A DNA stretch of 64,000 nucleotides. It comes from Streptomyces barringtoniae (GTDB taxonomy: Bacteria > Actinomycetota > Actinomycetes > Streptomycetales > Streptomycetaceae). How positions within the stretch are numbered: the first letter of the stretch is position 1; every line of letters begins with the position of its first letter. Both the position numbers and the translations under genes were made by a program. Under the pieces are notes generated by a model, which saw only the letters and a list, made by a program, of their open reading frames with translations, had not been told where the DNA came from and searched no databases. Of this stretch, positions 50,192 to 59,435 are shown piece by piece. The stretch lies in contig NZ_JAJHNP010000030.1 of NCBI RefSeq assembly GCF_020819595.1, positions 1-64,000 of the forward strand, given 5' to 3'.

Positions 50192-52399
50192 TCAGTCCTG
50201 CGCCGCAGCGTAGTTGACCTCGAACCACACCACCTTGCCCATGCTCAGCCGGGTCGCGCCCCAGCGCCGGGCCAGCCTGTTGACCAGGTACAGGCCGCGC
50301 CCGCCCTCGTCCGTGGCCCGGGCCTGGCGAAGGCGCGGCAGCTGCGGCACGTCGTCGCCGACCTCGCAGCGCAGCACGTCGGTGCGCAGCAGCCGCAGCG
50401 TCACCGGCCGGGAGGCGTACCGCACGGCGTTCGTCACGACCTCGCTGACCAGCAGCTCGACCGAGTCCGTCAGGTCCTCCATGTCCCAGCGGGCGAGCGC
50501 GCGCCGGGCCAGCCGGCGGGCCTGGCCGGGGGCCGTCTCCTCCGGCTCCAGCCGCCAGTACGCGACATCGCTCGGCGCGATCCCGTCGAAGCGGGCCGCG
50601 AGCAGCGCGATGTCGTCGTCCCGGTCGCCCGGCCCGAGCATGTCCAGCACCTCGTCGCACAGGGCTTCCAGCGGCGGCGGATGGTCCGGCCCGGTCAACT
50701 GGGCGGTCGCGGCGAGCTTCTCCCGCAGCTGCTCTATGCCGGTCCACACGTCCCGCAGCCGGGACTCCACCAGCCCGTCCGTGTAGAGGAGCAGCGTGGC
50801 TCCGGCGGGCGCGTCCAGCTCCACGGCCTCGAAGTCGACACCTCCGACGCCGATCGGCGCGCCCGGCGGCACCCGCAGCACCTCGGCCCGGCCGCCCAGG
50901 TGCAGCAGCACGGGCGGCGGATGGCCGGCGTTGGCGATGGTGATGCGGTGCGTCACCGGGTCGTAGACGGCGTACAGGCAGGTCGCCATGCGGTCGGTGC
51001 CCAGCCGCTGCGCCTGCTCGTCCAGGTGGTGCAGCACCTCCTGCGGCGGCAGATCGAGCCCGGCCAGGGTCTGCGCGGTGGTGCGCAGCTGGCCCATGAT
51101 CGCCGCCGAGGTCATGGAGTGCCCCATGACGTCACCGACCACGAGCGCGACCCGGCTGCCGGGCAGCGGAATCGCGTCGTACCAGTCACCGCCGACCCGC
51201 GCGGTCTCCGCGGCCGGCAGATACCGCGACGCCAGCCGCACACCCGTCGGGCGGGGCAGGGTCTCCGGCAGCATGGTGCGCTGCAACTCGTCGGCGATGT
51301 ACGCCTCACGGCCGTACAGCACCGCCTTGTCGATGCCGAGCGCGCTGTGCGTGGCGAGCTGGGCCGCCACCAGCAGGTCGTCGGCCTCGAACGCCAGCCG
51401 CTCCGGGCGGCGCAGGAACAGCGCCGCGCCGATCACCCGGCGCCGGCCGCGCAGCGGCGCGAGGATCGCGTGCTGCCCGGACGGTACGACCGTCTCGGCG
51501 CAGTCGCCGAGCAGCTCGGGCAGCGCGGCCCGGGCGGCGGGCGCGTCGGCGAACACCGGCCGCACTCCGCGCAGTACCTCGTTCAGCGCGCCGCCGGGGC
51601 GCACCTCGCACAGCTCGGTGGTCAGCGAGGACAGCTCGGCCAGCGCGCTCGGCTCCGGCTCGGGGTCGAAGGCCGGGGCCAGCAGCACACCGTCGGTGTC
51701 CCGATCCTCCGGAATCCGGTCGGTACGGCGCAGCCGCAGCACCACCGGGCCGGTGGGCCGCTCGTCGCCGACCGGCAGCGGGTCGCGCAGATAGACCAGG
51801 ATCGCGTCCGAGAACGTCGGCACGGTCGCCCGGCACAGGCCCATCACGATCTCGTCCAGATCGAGGCCGCGCGCGATCCGCCGGGTGGCCGCGCCCACGA
51901 ATCTCAGCCGGTCGCCGTCGCGCCGCATCGGCATCGGCCGGCCCGGCGGCAGACCACGCCCGGTACGGCGCTCCTGGCTGCCCGGGGCACGGTCCGCCGT
52001 CCGCTCCTGCTCGGCGCCGGGCTGCGGCGGGATGGCCTCCGGCCCGGGGCGCGGTGGGACGGCCTCCGACGCCGGTCGCGGCGGAATGGCCTCGGGCGCG
52101 GGCCGCGGGCGGTGTGCGCCGGGCTCGGTGGTCGCGGGCTGGGAGTGCTCGGGGCCGTTGACTGGGGGCTCCTTCCCCTTGCCGACCGGGGATTGCGTCC
52201 CCCTGCCGTCCTTTCCCTGGCCACAGGGCGTGGCTGTGCCCGGTCCGCAGGGCGCTCCCTCCGCCCGGGCCTGCACCGGTAAGGCCGGGTCGGCGACAGG
52301 CTTCGGGGCACGCAGAAGCGCCCCGCGGCCCTCCGCGGGGTCGGCGCCCTGGGGGCGCTCGAAGGAGGTGGGCTGCTCCGTCACGCGTGTCGCATCCAT
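50192..52399 (-). CDS. GAF - SpoIIE-type PP2C phosphatase - HATPase anti-sigma-factor-like protein
   Basis: A 735-residue multidomain signalling protein. Residues about 1-160 are Pro/Ala/Glu-rich and disordered, with repeats such as EAIPPRP. A GAF-like domain follows (residues 165-370, AATRRIARGLDLDEIVMGLCRATV, ending ALFLRRPERLAFEADDLLVAAQLATHSALGIDKA). The SpoIIE/PP2C domain has VGGDWYDAIPLPGSRVALVVGDVMGHSMTSAAIMGQLR, IANAGHPPPVLL, LLLYTDGLVESR and DRDDDIALLAAR. The C-terminal HATPase_c_2 domain (SVELLVSEVVTNAVRYASRPV, DEGGRGLYLVNRLARRWG) resembles anti-sigma kinases. Streptomyces have many such proteins; partner unknown. Confidence 0.92.
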   Translation of the reverse strand: MDATRVTEQPTSFERPQGADPAEGRGALLRAPKPVADPALPVQARAEGAPCGPGTATPCGQGKDGRGTQSPVGKGKEPPVNGPEHSQPATTEPGAHRPRPAPEAIPPRPASEAVPPRPGPEAIPPQPGAEQERTADRAPGSQERRTGRGLPPGRPMPMRRDGDRLRFVGAATRRIARGLDLDEIVMGLCRATVPTFSDAILVYLRDPLPVGDERPTGPVVLRLRRTDRIPEDRDTDGVLLAPAFDPEPEPSALAELSSLTTELCEVRPGGALNEVLRGVRPVFADAPAARAALPELLGDCAETVVPSGQHAILAPLRGRRRVIGAALFLRRPERLAFEADDLLVAAQLATHSALGIDKAVLYGREAYIADELQRTMLPETLPRPTGVRLASRYLPAAETARVGGDWYDAIPLPGSRVALVVGDVMGHSMTSAAIMGQLRTTAQTLAGLDLPPQEVLHHLDEQAQRLGTDRMATCLYAVYDPVTHRITIANAGHPPPVLLHLGGRAEVLRVPPGAPIGVGGVDFEAVELDAPAGATLLLYTDGLVESRLRDVWTGIEQLREKLAATAQLTGPDHPPPLEALCDEVLDMLGPGDRDDDIALLAARFDGIAPSDVAYWRLEPEETAPGQARRLARRALARWDMEDLTDSVELLVSEVVTNAVRYASRPVTLRLLRTDVLRCEVGDDVPQLPRLRQARATDEGGRGLYLVNRLARRWGATRLSMGKVVWFEVNYAAAQD

Positions 52400-52643
52400 C
52401 CGTACGGCACTGCGCGCCGGGCGCGCAGTTGCTCCCGCAGAAGTCCCGATACCCGCAATACGTGCCCCAGGAACGGAATTCCCGCGTGGTCAGAGGTGGT
52501 TCCTGTGCCCTGGTGCCCCTCGCTCACGTGCTGCCGCCCCTCGGTGACGTTCGGTCAAGCCCAGCGCATGCTCCCGGAGTTGCACTTGTGCGCCCTTGCG
52601 GACGACGATCCTACGTTTCCTGCCCGGGGGCGCATCAAGGGTC

Positions 52644-53351
52644 TCATGAGGACACGTGCGCGGGCGTACGGTCCCAGTCCTCGGGGAGAGAAGGTACCGT
52701 CCAGGACGGATCCGGGCGCCAGTGCTGCCAGCCGTCCGAGAACGGCGCCCCCCAGGCCTCGATGACCTCGACCGCGTCCCGTCCGGCCGCCCGGACCCGT
52801 TCGGCGGTGGCCGTGTCCATCAGCCCGTCCCGCTGGGCCTGCGCGAACTCGTCCTCGTCGCGCCAGTGCCAGCTGCGGTCGGGGTGCACGGAGATGTCCA
52901 GGAAGTAGTCCTCGGAGTCCACCCCGCCCGCCCAACGGGCCAGGGGCTGCTCGAGGTTGACGTACCAGTTCTTGAACCGCCAGCCCGGCTCCCAGAACAG
53001 CCACACCGACCAGGGCCGGCCGGGCTGGGCCAGCTTCAGCACGCCCGTGCCGAACCAGTGGTCCCGCTGCACCGAGCGCGGCTTGGTGTAGCGGGACTGG
53101 AGCGGCTCCAGGTGCACGGGCGTGCCGTCGGCGAGGACCGGCTTCACGCACTCGGTGCCGGGGGCCATCCACACGGCGAGCAGGTCGGCGTCGTCGCGTA
53201 CGACGGTGACGGGCCGGGCGATGTGGATGCGCGCGCCGGCGTTCTCCCGGTAGCGCCACAGGATCTGGGTCCCGGGAGTCCAGTGGGTCGCGGGTCTCCG
53301 GCCCGCCGTGTCCGCCGTGTCCACGTGTGTCGTCGCTCCGTCGTCCGTCAT
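52644..53351 (-). CDS. DUF402-domain protein
   Basis: A 235-residue protein. DUF402 features are WTPGTQILWRYRENAGARIHIARPVTVVRDDADLLAVWMAPGTEC, the WRFKNWYVNLEQPLARWAGGVDSEDYFLDISVHPDRSWHWRDEDEFAQAQRDGLMD core, and acidic residues that bind metal in nucleotide phosphatases of this family. Start ATG 53351 is leaderless: TAATAT lies six bases upstream. Related Streptomyces proteins are nucleoside diphosphatases; exact substrate unknown. The stop is 245 bp from the next start, and that gap holds only a promoter. Confidence 0.83.
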   Translation of the reverse strand: MTDDGATTHVDTADTAGRRPATHWTPGTQILWRYRENAGARIHIARPVTVVRDDADLLAVWMAPGTECVKPVLADGTPVHLEPLQSRYTKPRSVQRDHWFGTGVLKLAQPGRPWSVWLFWEPGWRFKNWYVNLEQPLARWAGGVDSEDYFLDISVHPDRSWHWRDEDEFAQAQRDGLMDTATAERVRAAGRDAVEVIEAWGAPFSDGWQHWRPDPSWTVPSLPEDWDRTPAHVSS

Positions 53352-53357
53352 GGACAG

Positions 53358-53363
53358 ATATTA
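53358..53363 (-). promoter_or_regulatory. -10 box of a leaderless promoter
   Basis: On the minus strand TAATAT is followed by six bases and the ATG at 53351. Confidence 0.55.
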
Positions 53364-53433
53364 GGTGCCGTGGGCATACGACGCTGCGGTGCACGTCACG
53401 GTTCCGGCGGTGGCCGAAAAGGCTCGTTCGCGG

Positions 53434-54825
53434 CTACGGACGTGTCATCCGCAGGACGTCCAGGGCCTCGTCGAGCTGCTCCAGGGTCAGGTCGCCGCGC
53501 TCGATGTACCCGCTCTCCAGCACGACTTGCCGGATCGTCCTGCGCTCCGCGAGGGACTTCTTGGCGACCTTCGCGGCCTCCTCGTAGCCGATGTACTTGT
53601 TGAGCGGGGTGACCACGGAGGGGGACGACTCGGCGTACTCGCGCGCCCGTTCACGGTCGGCGGTGATGCCGTCGACCGTCCGGCCGGCCAGCAGCCGGGA
53701 GACGTTGGCGAGCAGCCGGATGGATTCGAGCACGTTCTTGGCGATGACCGGCAGCATGACGTTCAGTTCGAAGTTGCCGGAGGCGCCGGCGGTGGCGATG
53801 GTGGCGTCGTTGCCGATGACCTGGGCGGCCACCATGAGCACGGCTTCGGGGATCACCGGGTTGACCTTGCCCGGCATGATGGACGACCCCGGCTGCAGGT
53901 CGGGCAGCCGGATCTCGGCGAGCCCGGTGCGCGGCCCGGAGGACATCCAGCGCAGATCGTTGGCGATCTTCGTCAGCCCGACCGCGATGGTCCGCAGCTG
54001 CCCGCTGGTCTCCACGATCCCGTCCCGGGCGCCCTGCGCCTCGAAGTGGTCGCGGGCCTCGGTGAGCGGCAGCCCGGTGGTCCGGGCGACCTCCTGGATG
54101 ACGGCGGCGGAGAAGCCGGGCGGGGTGTTGATGCCGGTGCCGACGGCGGTGCCGCCGAGGGGGAGTTCGGCGAGGCGGGGGAGGGAGGCCTCGAGCCGCT
54201 CGACGCCGTAACGGATCTGGGCGGCGTACCCGCCGAACTCCTGGCCGAGCGTCACGGGGGTGGCGTCCATGAGGTGGGTCCGCCCGGACTTCACGACGTC
54301 GGCGAACTCCTCCGACTTGCGGGTCAGGGAGGCGGCGAGGTGCCCGAGGGCGGGGATCAGGTCGTGGGTGACGGCGGCGGTGGCGGCGATGTGGATGGAG
54401 GAGGGGAAGACGTCGTTGGAGGACTGGGAGGCGTTGACGTGGTCGTTCGGGTGCACGTCCCGGCCCAGCCGCTCACTGGCGAGGGTCGCGATGACCTCGT
54501 TGGTGTTCATGTTGGAGGAGGTGCCGGAACCGGTCTGGAAGACGTCGACGGGGAAGTGCTCGTCCCACTGTCCCCGCGCGACTTCGGCGGCCGCCTCCTG
54601 GATCGCCTCGGCGATCTCCTTGTCGAGCACGCCGAGCTGTGCGTTCACCTTGGCGGCGGCGCCCTTGATCCGGGCCAGGGCTTCGATGTGGGCGCGCTCC
54701 AGGCGCCGACCCGAGACGGGGAAGTTCTCGACGGCACGCTGGGTCTGGGCGCGCCACTTGGCGGTGGCGGGGACGCGGACCTCGCCCATGGAGTCGTGCT
54801 CGATGCGGTAGTCGCTGTCGCTCAT
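53434..54825 (-). CDS. fumC: class II fumarate hydratase
   Basis: A 463-residue fumarase of the oxygen-stable, tetrameric class. Signatures are TGSGTSSNMNTNEVIA, NDHVNASQSSNDVFP, GRTHLMDATPVTLGQEF (catalytic His region), PLGGTAVGTGIN and the superfamily signature PGSSIMPGKVNPVIPE. It interconverts fumarate and malate in the TCA cycle. ATG 54825 is taken as start because MSDSDYRIEHDSMGEV is the family N-terminus and a TATAAC box lies just upstream; a longer frame to 54930 crosses the hairpin. It follows the class I fumarase on the same strand. Confidence 0.95.
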   Translation of the reverse strand: MSDSDYRIEHDSMGEVRVPATAKWRAQTQRAVENFPVSGRRLERAHIEALARIKGAAAKVNAQLGVLDKEIAEAIQEAAAEVARGQWDEHFPVDVFQTGSGTSSNMNTNEVIATLASERLGRDVHPNDHVNASQSSNDVFPSSIHIAATAAVTHDLIPALGHLAASLTRKSEEFADVVKSGRTHLMDATPVTLGQEFGGYAAQIRYGVERLEASLPRLAELPLGGTAVGTGINTPPGFSAAVIQEVARTTGLPLTEARDHFEAQGARDGIVETSGQLRTIAVGLTKIANDLRWMSSGPRTGLAEIRLPDLQPGSSIMPGKVNPVIPEAVLMVAAQVIGNDATIATAGASGNFELNVMLPVIAKNVLESIRLLANVSRLLAGRTVDGITADRERAREYAESSPSVVTPLNKYIGYEEAAKVAKKSLAERRTIRQVVLESGYIERGDLTLEQLDEALDVLRMTRP

Positions 54826-54894
54826 GGCAGTTATAGCGATCGGACGCGCGGGGTTGTTCCCCTTCGTTACGCTGAGTGAGCGACGGCGCGGCTG

Positions 54895-54929
54895 TGCCGT
54901 ACCAGGGGGCGGAGTCCCCTGGTACGGCA
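54895..54929 (-). terminator. terminator between the two fumarase genes
   Basis: TGCCGTACCAGGGG (54895-54908) pairs perfectly with CCCCTGGTACGGCA (54916-54929), 7-nt loop, 14 nt beyond the class I fumarase stop. It suggests that the two fumarases are transcribed separately. Confidence 0.8.
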
Positions 54930-54942
54930 ACCGGGACAGGGA

Positions 54943-56613
54943 CTAGGCGAGCCCGGGACCCCGCACCGGGATCGACGTGAAGGTCGGCTGCGGCGCCGGG
55001 TCCTGGAAGAAGTCGTTGCCCTTGTCGTCCACGACGATGAACGCCGGGAAGTCCTCGACCTCGATCTTCCAGACGGCCTCCATGCCCAGCTCCTCGTACT
55101 CCAGGACCTCGACCTTCTTGATGCAGTCCTGGGCGAGACGGGCGGCCGGGCCGCCGATGGAGCCGAGGTAGAAGCCGCCGTGCGCGCCACACGCGTCGGT
55201 GACCTGCTTGCTGCGGTTGCCCTTGGCCAGCATCACCTTGGAGCCGCCCGCCGCCTGGAACTGCTCCACGTAGGAGTCCATGCGGCCGGCCGTCGTCGGG
55301 CCGAAGGAACCGGAGGCGTAGCCCTCGGGGGTCTTCGCCGGGCCCGCGTAGTACACGGGGTGGTCCTTCAGGTACTGCGGCATCTCCTCGCCCGCGTCCA
55401 GCCGCTCCTTGATCTTGGCGTGCGCGATGTCGCGGGCCACGACCAGGGGGCCGGTCAGGGAGAGGCGGGTCTTGACCGGGTACTTGGTCAGCTCGGCGAG
55501 GATCGTGTCCATCGGCTGGTTGAGGTCGATCCTGACCACGTCCGAGGACTCGTCCAGGTGCTCGTCCGTGGTCTCCGGCAGGAAGCGCGCCGGGTCGGTC
55601 TCCAGCTGCTCCAGGAAGACGCCCTCGGCGGTGATCTTCGCGACGGCCTGGCGGTCGGCCGAGCAGGAGACGGCGATGGCGACCGGGCAGGACGCGCCGT
55701 GCCGGGGGAGGCGGACCACGCGGACGTCGTGGCAGAAGTACTTGCCGCCGAACTGCGCGCCGATGCCGATCTTCTGGGTCAGTTCGAAGACCTTCTGCTC
55801 CAGCTCCTTGTCCCGGAAGCCGTGACCCAGCTCCGAGCCCTCGGCCGGGATCTCGTCCAGGTAGTGCGCGGAGGCGTACTTCGCGGTCTTCAGCGCGTAC
55901 TCGGCGCTCGTGCCGCCGACGACGATCGCCAGGTGGTACGGCGGGCAGGCGGCCGTACCGAGCGAACGGATCTTCTCCTCCAGGAACTTCATCATGGAGG
56001 CCTCGTTCAGGACGGCCTTCGTCTCCTGGTAGAGGAAGGACTTGTTGGCCGAGCCGCCGCCCTTGGCCATGAACAGGAACTTGTAGGCGCCGCCGTCGGT
56101 GGCGTACAGCTCGATCTGGGCCGGGAGGTTGGAGCCGGTGTTCTTCTCCTCCCACATGGTGAGCGGAGCCATCTGCGAGTAGCGCAGGTTGAGCCTGGTG
56201 TAGGCGTCGTAGATGCCGCGGCTCAGCGCCGCCTCGTCGCCGCCCTCCGTCAGGACGTTCTGCCCGCGCTTGCCCATGACGATCGCCGTGCCGGTGTCCT
56301 GGCACATCGGGAGCACGCCCGCCGCCGCGATGTTCGCGTTCTTCAGCAGGTCCAGGGCGACGAACTTGTCGTTGCCCGACGCCTCCGGGTCGTCGATGAT
56401 CCGGCGCAGCTGGGCGAGGTGGGCGGGGCGCAGGTAGTGCTGGATGTCGTGGATGGCCTCCTCGGCCAGCTTGCGCAGCGCCTCCGGCTCCACCTTGAGG
56501 AACGTCCGCCCGTCCGGGCCCTCGACGGTGGAGACGCCCTCGGACGTCACCAGCCGGTATGGGGTGGTGTCCTCTCCCTGGGGGAGCAGATCGGTGTACG
56601 CGAACTCAGGCAT
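54943..56613 (-). CDS. class I (4Fe-4S) fumarate hydratase
   Basis: A 556-residue class I fumarase with N-terminal alpha and C-terminal beta parts fused. The iron-sulfur ligands are Cys104 (VLPMCQDTGTAIV), Cys223 (TAACPPYHLAIVVGG) and Cys317 (ASCPVAIAVSCSADR), spaced as in characterised class I enzymes. The C-terminal half has KTRLSLTGPLVVARDIAHAKI, GPTTAGRMDSYVE and the KGNRSKQVTDACGAHGGFYLGSIGGPAA loop. It is oxygen-sensitive in other bacteria and catalyses the same reaction as FumC. ATG 56613. Two classes side by side suggest redundancy under different redox or iron states. Confidence 0.93.
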   Translation of the reverse strand: MPEFAYTDLLPQGEDTTPYRLVTSEGVSTVEGPDGRTFLKVEPEALRKLAEEAIHDIQHYLRPAHLAQLRRIIDDPEASGNDKFVALDLLKNANIAAAGVLPMCQDTGTAIVMGKRGQNVLTEGGDEAALSRGIYDAYTRLNLRYSQMAPLTMWEEKNTGSNLPAQIELYATDGGAYKFLFMAKGGGSANKSFLYQETKAVLNEASMMKFLEEKIRSLGTAACPPYHLAIVVGGTSAEYALKTAKYASAHYLDEIPAEGSELGHGFRDKELEQKVFELTQKIGIGAQFGGKYFCHDVRVVRLPRHGASCPVAIAVSCSADRQAVAKITAEGVFLEQLETDPARFLPETTDEHLDESSDVVRIDLNQPMDTILAELTKYPVKTRLSLTGPLVVARDIAHAKIKERLDAGEEMPQYLKDHPVYYAGPAKTPEGYASGSFGPTTAGRMDSYVEQFQAAGGSKVMLAKGNRSKQVTDACGAHGGFYLGSIGGPAARLAQDCIKKVEVLEYEELGMEAVWKIEVEDFPAFIVVDDKGNDFFQDPAPQPTFTSIPVRGPGLA

Positions 56614-56733
56614 CTCAGCCCATTCCTCACTCTGACGGACGTCCGCCCGCCGACGCTGGCGGGCCTCACCAGCCTAGAACCTGCCACTGACGGCGAACCT
56701 GTGAGGTAGGGCTCAGTAGGTGTGAGGTGGGGC

Positions 56734-56958
56734 TCAGGCGGCCTGGCCGGCTCTCGGGCGGGATCTCCACGCGCGACGCAGGACGAACGCCCGGAAGACC
56801 GCGAGGGCGAGGAACACGAGGCCGACGACGGCTCTTTGCCACCCTCCGGCGACGGCGAACCAGTAGAGGCCGAGGCCGGCGAAGAAGAGGGAGACGCCGA
56901 TGAGCAGCGGTTCGCGGAGCCAGAACGGCAGGGCACGGAGGATCAGGTTGATCAACAT
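56734..56958 (-). CDS. small membrane protein, function unknown
   Basis: A 74-residue protein with two membrane helices (LLIGVSLFFAGLGLYWFAVAG, VVGLVFLALAVFRAFVL) and a basic tail (RRAWRSRPRAGQAA). No Shine-Dalgarno sequence is apparent before ATG 56958. It is divergent from the DUF1707 gene at 57082. No family recognised. The small size and lack of a clear ribosome-binding site lower confidence, but hydrophobic pattern and codon bias support it. Confidence 0.6.
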   Translation of the reverse strand: MLINLILRALPFWLREPLLIGVSLFFAGLGLYWFAVAGGWQRAVVGLVFLALAVFRAFVLRRAWRSRPRAGQAA

Positions 56959-57069
56959 CGGGCAAGTCGAGCAGGCGCGCCGGTTGCACGCAGTGCTGGA
57001 AGCCACAGTTCCGTGACCGGGACACGCAGGGGCCGTCCACACCCCTAGTCGCGATCTATCGCGTTTCGG

Positions 57070-57075
57070 TACGCT
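57070..57075 (+). promoter_or_regulatory. -10 box of a leaderless promoter
   Basis: TACGCT is followed by six bases and the GTG at 57082, with no Shine-Dalgarno sequence. Confidence 0.55.
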
Positions 57076-57081
57076 GTTGCC

Positions 57082-57801
57082 GTGGACCTTCAGAAGCACA
57101 CCGACGCACCTGTCGCCGAGCTGCGTGCCTCGGACGCCGACCGTGACCGCATCGCCGAGATTCTCCGTGAGGCCCTGGCCGAGGGCCGGCTGACCGCCGA
57201 CGAGCACGCCGAGCGGGTCGAGGGCGTCCTCGCCGCCAAGACGGTGGGCGAGCTGGAGGTCTTCATCCGGGACCTGCCCGCCGCGCACCAGCGCCCCGCC
57301 GCCGGCGCCTACACGCCCGTCCCGCCCCGCCCCACCCCGGGTGCGATCCCGCAGGAGGCGGACGCCAACGTTGTCGCCGTCTTCAGCAGCGCCGTGCGCC
57401 GAGGCCGCTGGCGCGCCGGCCGCCGGATCCACGCGTACTCGGTCTTCGGCAGCGTCGAGATCGACCTCAGCGAGGCGATCTTCGAGTACCAGCAGGTCGT
57501 GATCAAGGCCGTCTCGGTCTTCGGCGACGTCCAGATCCGCGTCCCGGAGAACGTGTCGCTGCGCGGCACCGGAGGCGGGGTCCTCGGCAACTTCGAGGTG
57601 GACACGCTGGACTCGGTCGATTCCGACGCGCCGGTCGTCTACGTCGACGGCTGGGCCGTACTCGGCAATGTCGAGGCGCGCCCCCGGCGCGGCAGGCGTG
57701 TGGCGGACATCCTGGAGCGGGTGCAGAGCAAGGTCGACCGGAAGCTGGAGCGCGTCCAGGACAAGGTCGACCGGAAGATGCGCAAACACCTGGGGCGTTG
57801 A
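57082..57801 (+). CDS. DUF1707-domain protein, intact
   Basis: A 239-residue protein. The DUF1707 domain is at the N-terminus (ELRASDADRDRIAEILREALAEGRLTADEHAERVEGVLAAKTVGELEVFIRDLP). A Pro-rich linker follows, then a beta-rich region with VFSSAVRRGRWRAGRRIHAYSVFGSVEIDLSEAIF and VFGDVQIRVPENVSLRG repeats as in LiaF/YvqF-like C-terminal domains. The tail is a Lys/Arg-rich amphipathic helix (ERVQSKVDRKLERVQDKVDRK), an 11-residue repeat suited to membrane or nucleic-acid contact. Leaderless from TACGCT 57070-57075. Function unknown. Confidence 0.87.
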   Translation: MDLQKHTDAPVAELRASDADRDRIAEILREALAEGRLTADEHAERVEGVLAAKTVGELEVFIRDLPAAHQRPAAGAYTPVPPRPTPGAIPQEADANVVAVFSSAVRRGRWRAGRRIHAYSVFGSVEIDLSEAIFEYQQVVIKAVSVFGDVQIRVPENVSLRGTGGGVLGNFEVDTLDSVDSDAPVVYVDGWAVLGNVEARPRRGRRVADILERVQSKVDRKLERVQDKVDRKMRKHLGR

Positions 57802-57977
57802 CGGTCGCGAATCCGCCGGTGAGCGGAAGGTTCCGCTCCTCCTGCGCGGCCCCGGCGGGGGCGCGAACGAGCCGCCCGCGCGCCTGCGACTGGGGACGCT
57901 GTGCATAGGCGCGCGCACAGCGGGTAGGGCTTGCTGCATCGTCTCTCGCTCGCGAAGCCGTCGTCAGGAGTAGACCC

Positions 57978-58355
57978 GTGCTGCAACCGCCGCATTCGTC
58001 CTTGCAGGTAGCTGCCCTTCCGGCCCAGCGGGTACCAGCGCGAGACAGGGATCAAGACGCTCCCTGGCACACCGAGGCCGTGTGCCGGCGCGACGAGGCG
58101 GGCCTGTTCTTCGCCCCGTCGAAGGAGCCGACCGCCGCCCGGCTGTCCCGCGAGGAGGCGGCCAAGCGCGTCTGCGCCCGCTGCCCGGTGATGGTCGAGT
58201 GTCGCGAACACGCCCTCCTGCAGCCCGAGCCGTACGGCGTCTGGGGCGGCCTCACGGCAGCGGAGCGCCGGGTGGTCCTGGCGCGAAGGCGCCGCCGGGA
58301 GATGGAACTGAAGAAGGCGGCACGGGCGACGGCGGCCAACCGCATAGCGGGTTAG
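57978..58355 (+). CDS. WhiB-like iron-sulfur transcription factor
   Basis: A 125-residue WhiB-family protein. The four iron-sulfur ligands are Cys36, Cys66, Cys69 and Cys75 (AVCRRDEAGLFFAP; KRVCARCPVMVECREHALL). The family GVWGG turn occurs in PEPYGVWGGLTAAERR, followed by a basic C-terminal helix (RRRRREMELKKAARA) that contacts DNA. Wbl proteins control development, antibiotic production and redox responses. GTG 57978 follows CAGGAG. It is convergent with glpX and shares a terminator with it. Which Wbl paralogue it is cannot be stated. Confidence 0.93.
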   Translation: MLQPPHSSLQVAALPAQRVPARDRDQDAPWHTEAVCRRDEAGLFFAPSKEPTAARLSREEAAKRVCARCPVMVECREHALLQPEPYGVWGGLTAAERRVVLARRRRREMELKKAARATAANRIAG

Positions 58356-58369
58356 GGCACGGAAGAGGG

Positions 58370-58395
58370 AGCGCCCCCGCCGCACCGGGGGCGCT
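58370..58395. terminator. shared terminator of the WhiB-like and glpX genes
   Basis: AGCGCCCCCG (58370-58379) pairs with CGGGGGCGCT (58386-58395), 6-nt loop. It lies 14 nt after the WhiB stop and 6 nt before the glpX stop on the opposite strand, so it can terminate both. Confidence 0.78.
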
Positions 58396-58400
58396 TGGTG

Positions 58401-59435
58401 CTACTTGGCCCGGTCGAAGTCGATCGCGCTGTAGGCCCGCAGCTTGCTCAGCCGGTGCTCGGAGTCGATCCGACGAACCGTCCCCGACTTCGAGCGCATC
58501 ACGATGGACTCGGTCAGCGCGGTCTCCGACCGGTACCGGACGCCCCGCAGCAGCTCACCGTCGGTGATCCCGGTCGCGACGAAGAAGACGTTCTCCCCGG
58601 ACACCAGGTCGTCGGTCGTCAGGACGCGGTCCAGGTCATGCCCGGCGTCGATGGCCCGCGCACGCTCCTCGTCGTCCTTGGGCCACAGCTTGCCCTGAAT
58701 CGTCCCGCCCAGGCACTTCACGGCGCAGGCCGAGATGATGCCCTCCGGCGTACCGCCGATGCCGAGCAGCAGGTCGACACCGGTGCCCTCGCGCAGCGCG
58801 TACACGGAACCGGCGACGTCACCGTCGGAGATCAGCTTGATGCGCGCACCCGCATCCCGGACCTCCTTGATCAGGCCCTCGTGCCGCGGCCGGTCGAGGA
58901 TGACCACCGTGACGTCCTCCGGCGTGGCCTTCTTCGCCTTGGCGATCCGCTTGATGTTCACGGCCACGGGCGCGTCGATGTCGACGAACTCGGCGGCCTC
59001 CGGGCCGGTGACCAGCTTGTCCATGTAGAACACGGCGGACGGGTCGAACATGGCGCCCCGCTCGGCCGCCGCGAGGACGGCGATCGCGTTGGGCATGCCC
59101 TTGGCGGTCAGCGTGGTGCCGTCGATCGGGTCGACCGCGATGTCGACCTCGGGACCGGTGCCGTCGCCCACGTGCTCCCCGTTGAAGAGCATCGGGGCCT
59201 CGTCCTTCTCGCCCTCGCCGATGACGACGACGCCGTTCATCGACACGGTGGAGACGAGGGAGCGCATGGCGCGCACCGCGGCACCGTCGGCGCCGTTCTT
59301 GTCGCCGCGCCCCACCCAGCGGCCGGCGGCCATGGCGGCGGCTTCGGTCACCCGGACGAGTTCCAGGGCGAGGTTGCGGTCGGGAGCCTCGGAGGGAACA
59401 TCGAGCTCGGACGGCAGGTGATGATTTTCGGTCAT
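58401..59435 (-). CDS. glpX: class II fructose-1,6-bisphosphatase
   Basis: A 344-residue GlpX-type phosphatase. Motifs include ALELVRVTEAAAMAAGRWVGRGDKNGADGAAV, VVIGEGEKDEAPMLFNGEHVGDGTGPEVDIAVDPIDGTTLTAKGMPNAI (metal-binding DPIDGTT), FYMDKLVTG, VVILDRPRHEGLIKEVR, LLLGIGGTPEGIISACAVKCLGG. It removes the 1-phosphate of fructose-1,6-bisphosphate in gluconeogenesis and is the usual fructose bisphosphatase of actinobacteria. Length typical. ATG 59435 follows AAGGTG on the minus strand. Confidence 0.95.
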   Translation of the reverse strand: MTENHHLPSELDVPSEAPDRNLALELVRVTEAAAMAAGRWVGRGDKNGADGAAVRAMRSLVSTVSMNGVVVIGEGEKDEAPMLFNGEHVGDGTGPEVDIAVDPIDGTTLTAKGMPNAIAVLAAAERGAMFDPSAVFYMDKLVTGPEAAEFVDIDAPVAVNIKRIAKAKKATPEDVTVVILDRPRHEGLIKEVRDAGARIKLISDGDVAGSVYALREGTGVDLLLGIGGTPEGIISACAVKCLGGTIQGKLWPKDDEERARAIDAGHDLDRVLTTDDLVSGENVFFVATGITDGELLRGVRYRSETALTESIVMRSKSGTVRRIDSEHRLSKLRAYSAIDFDRAK

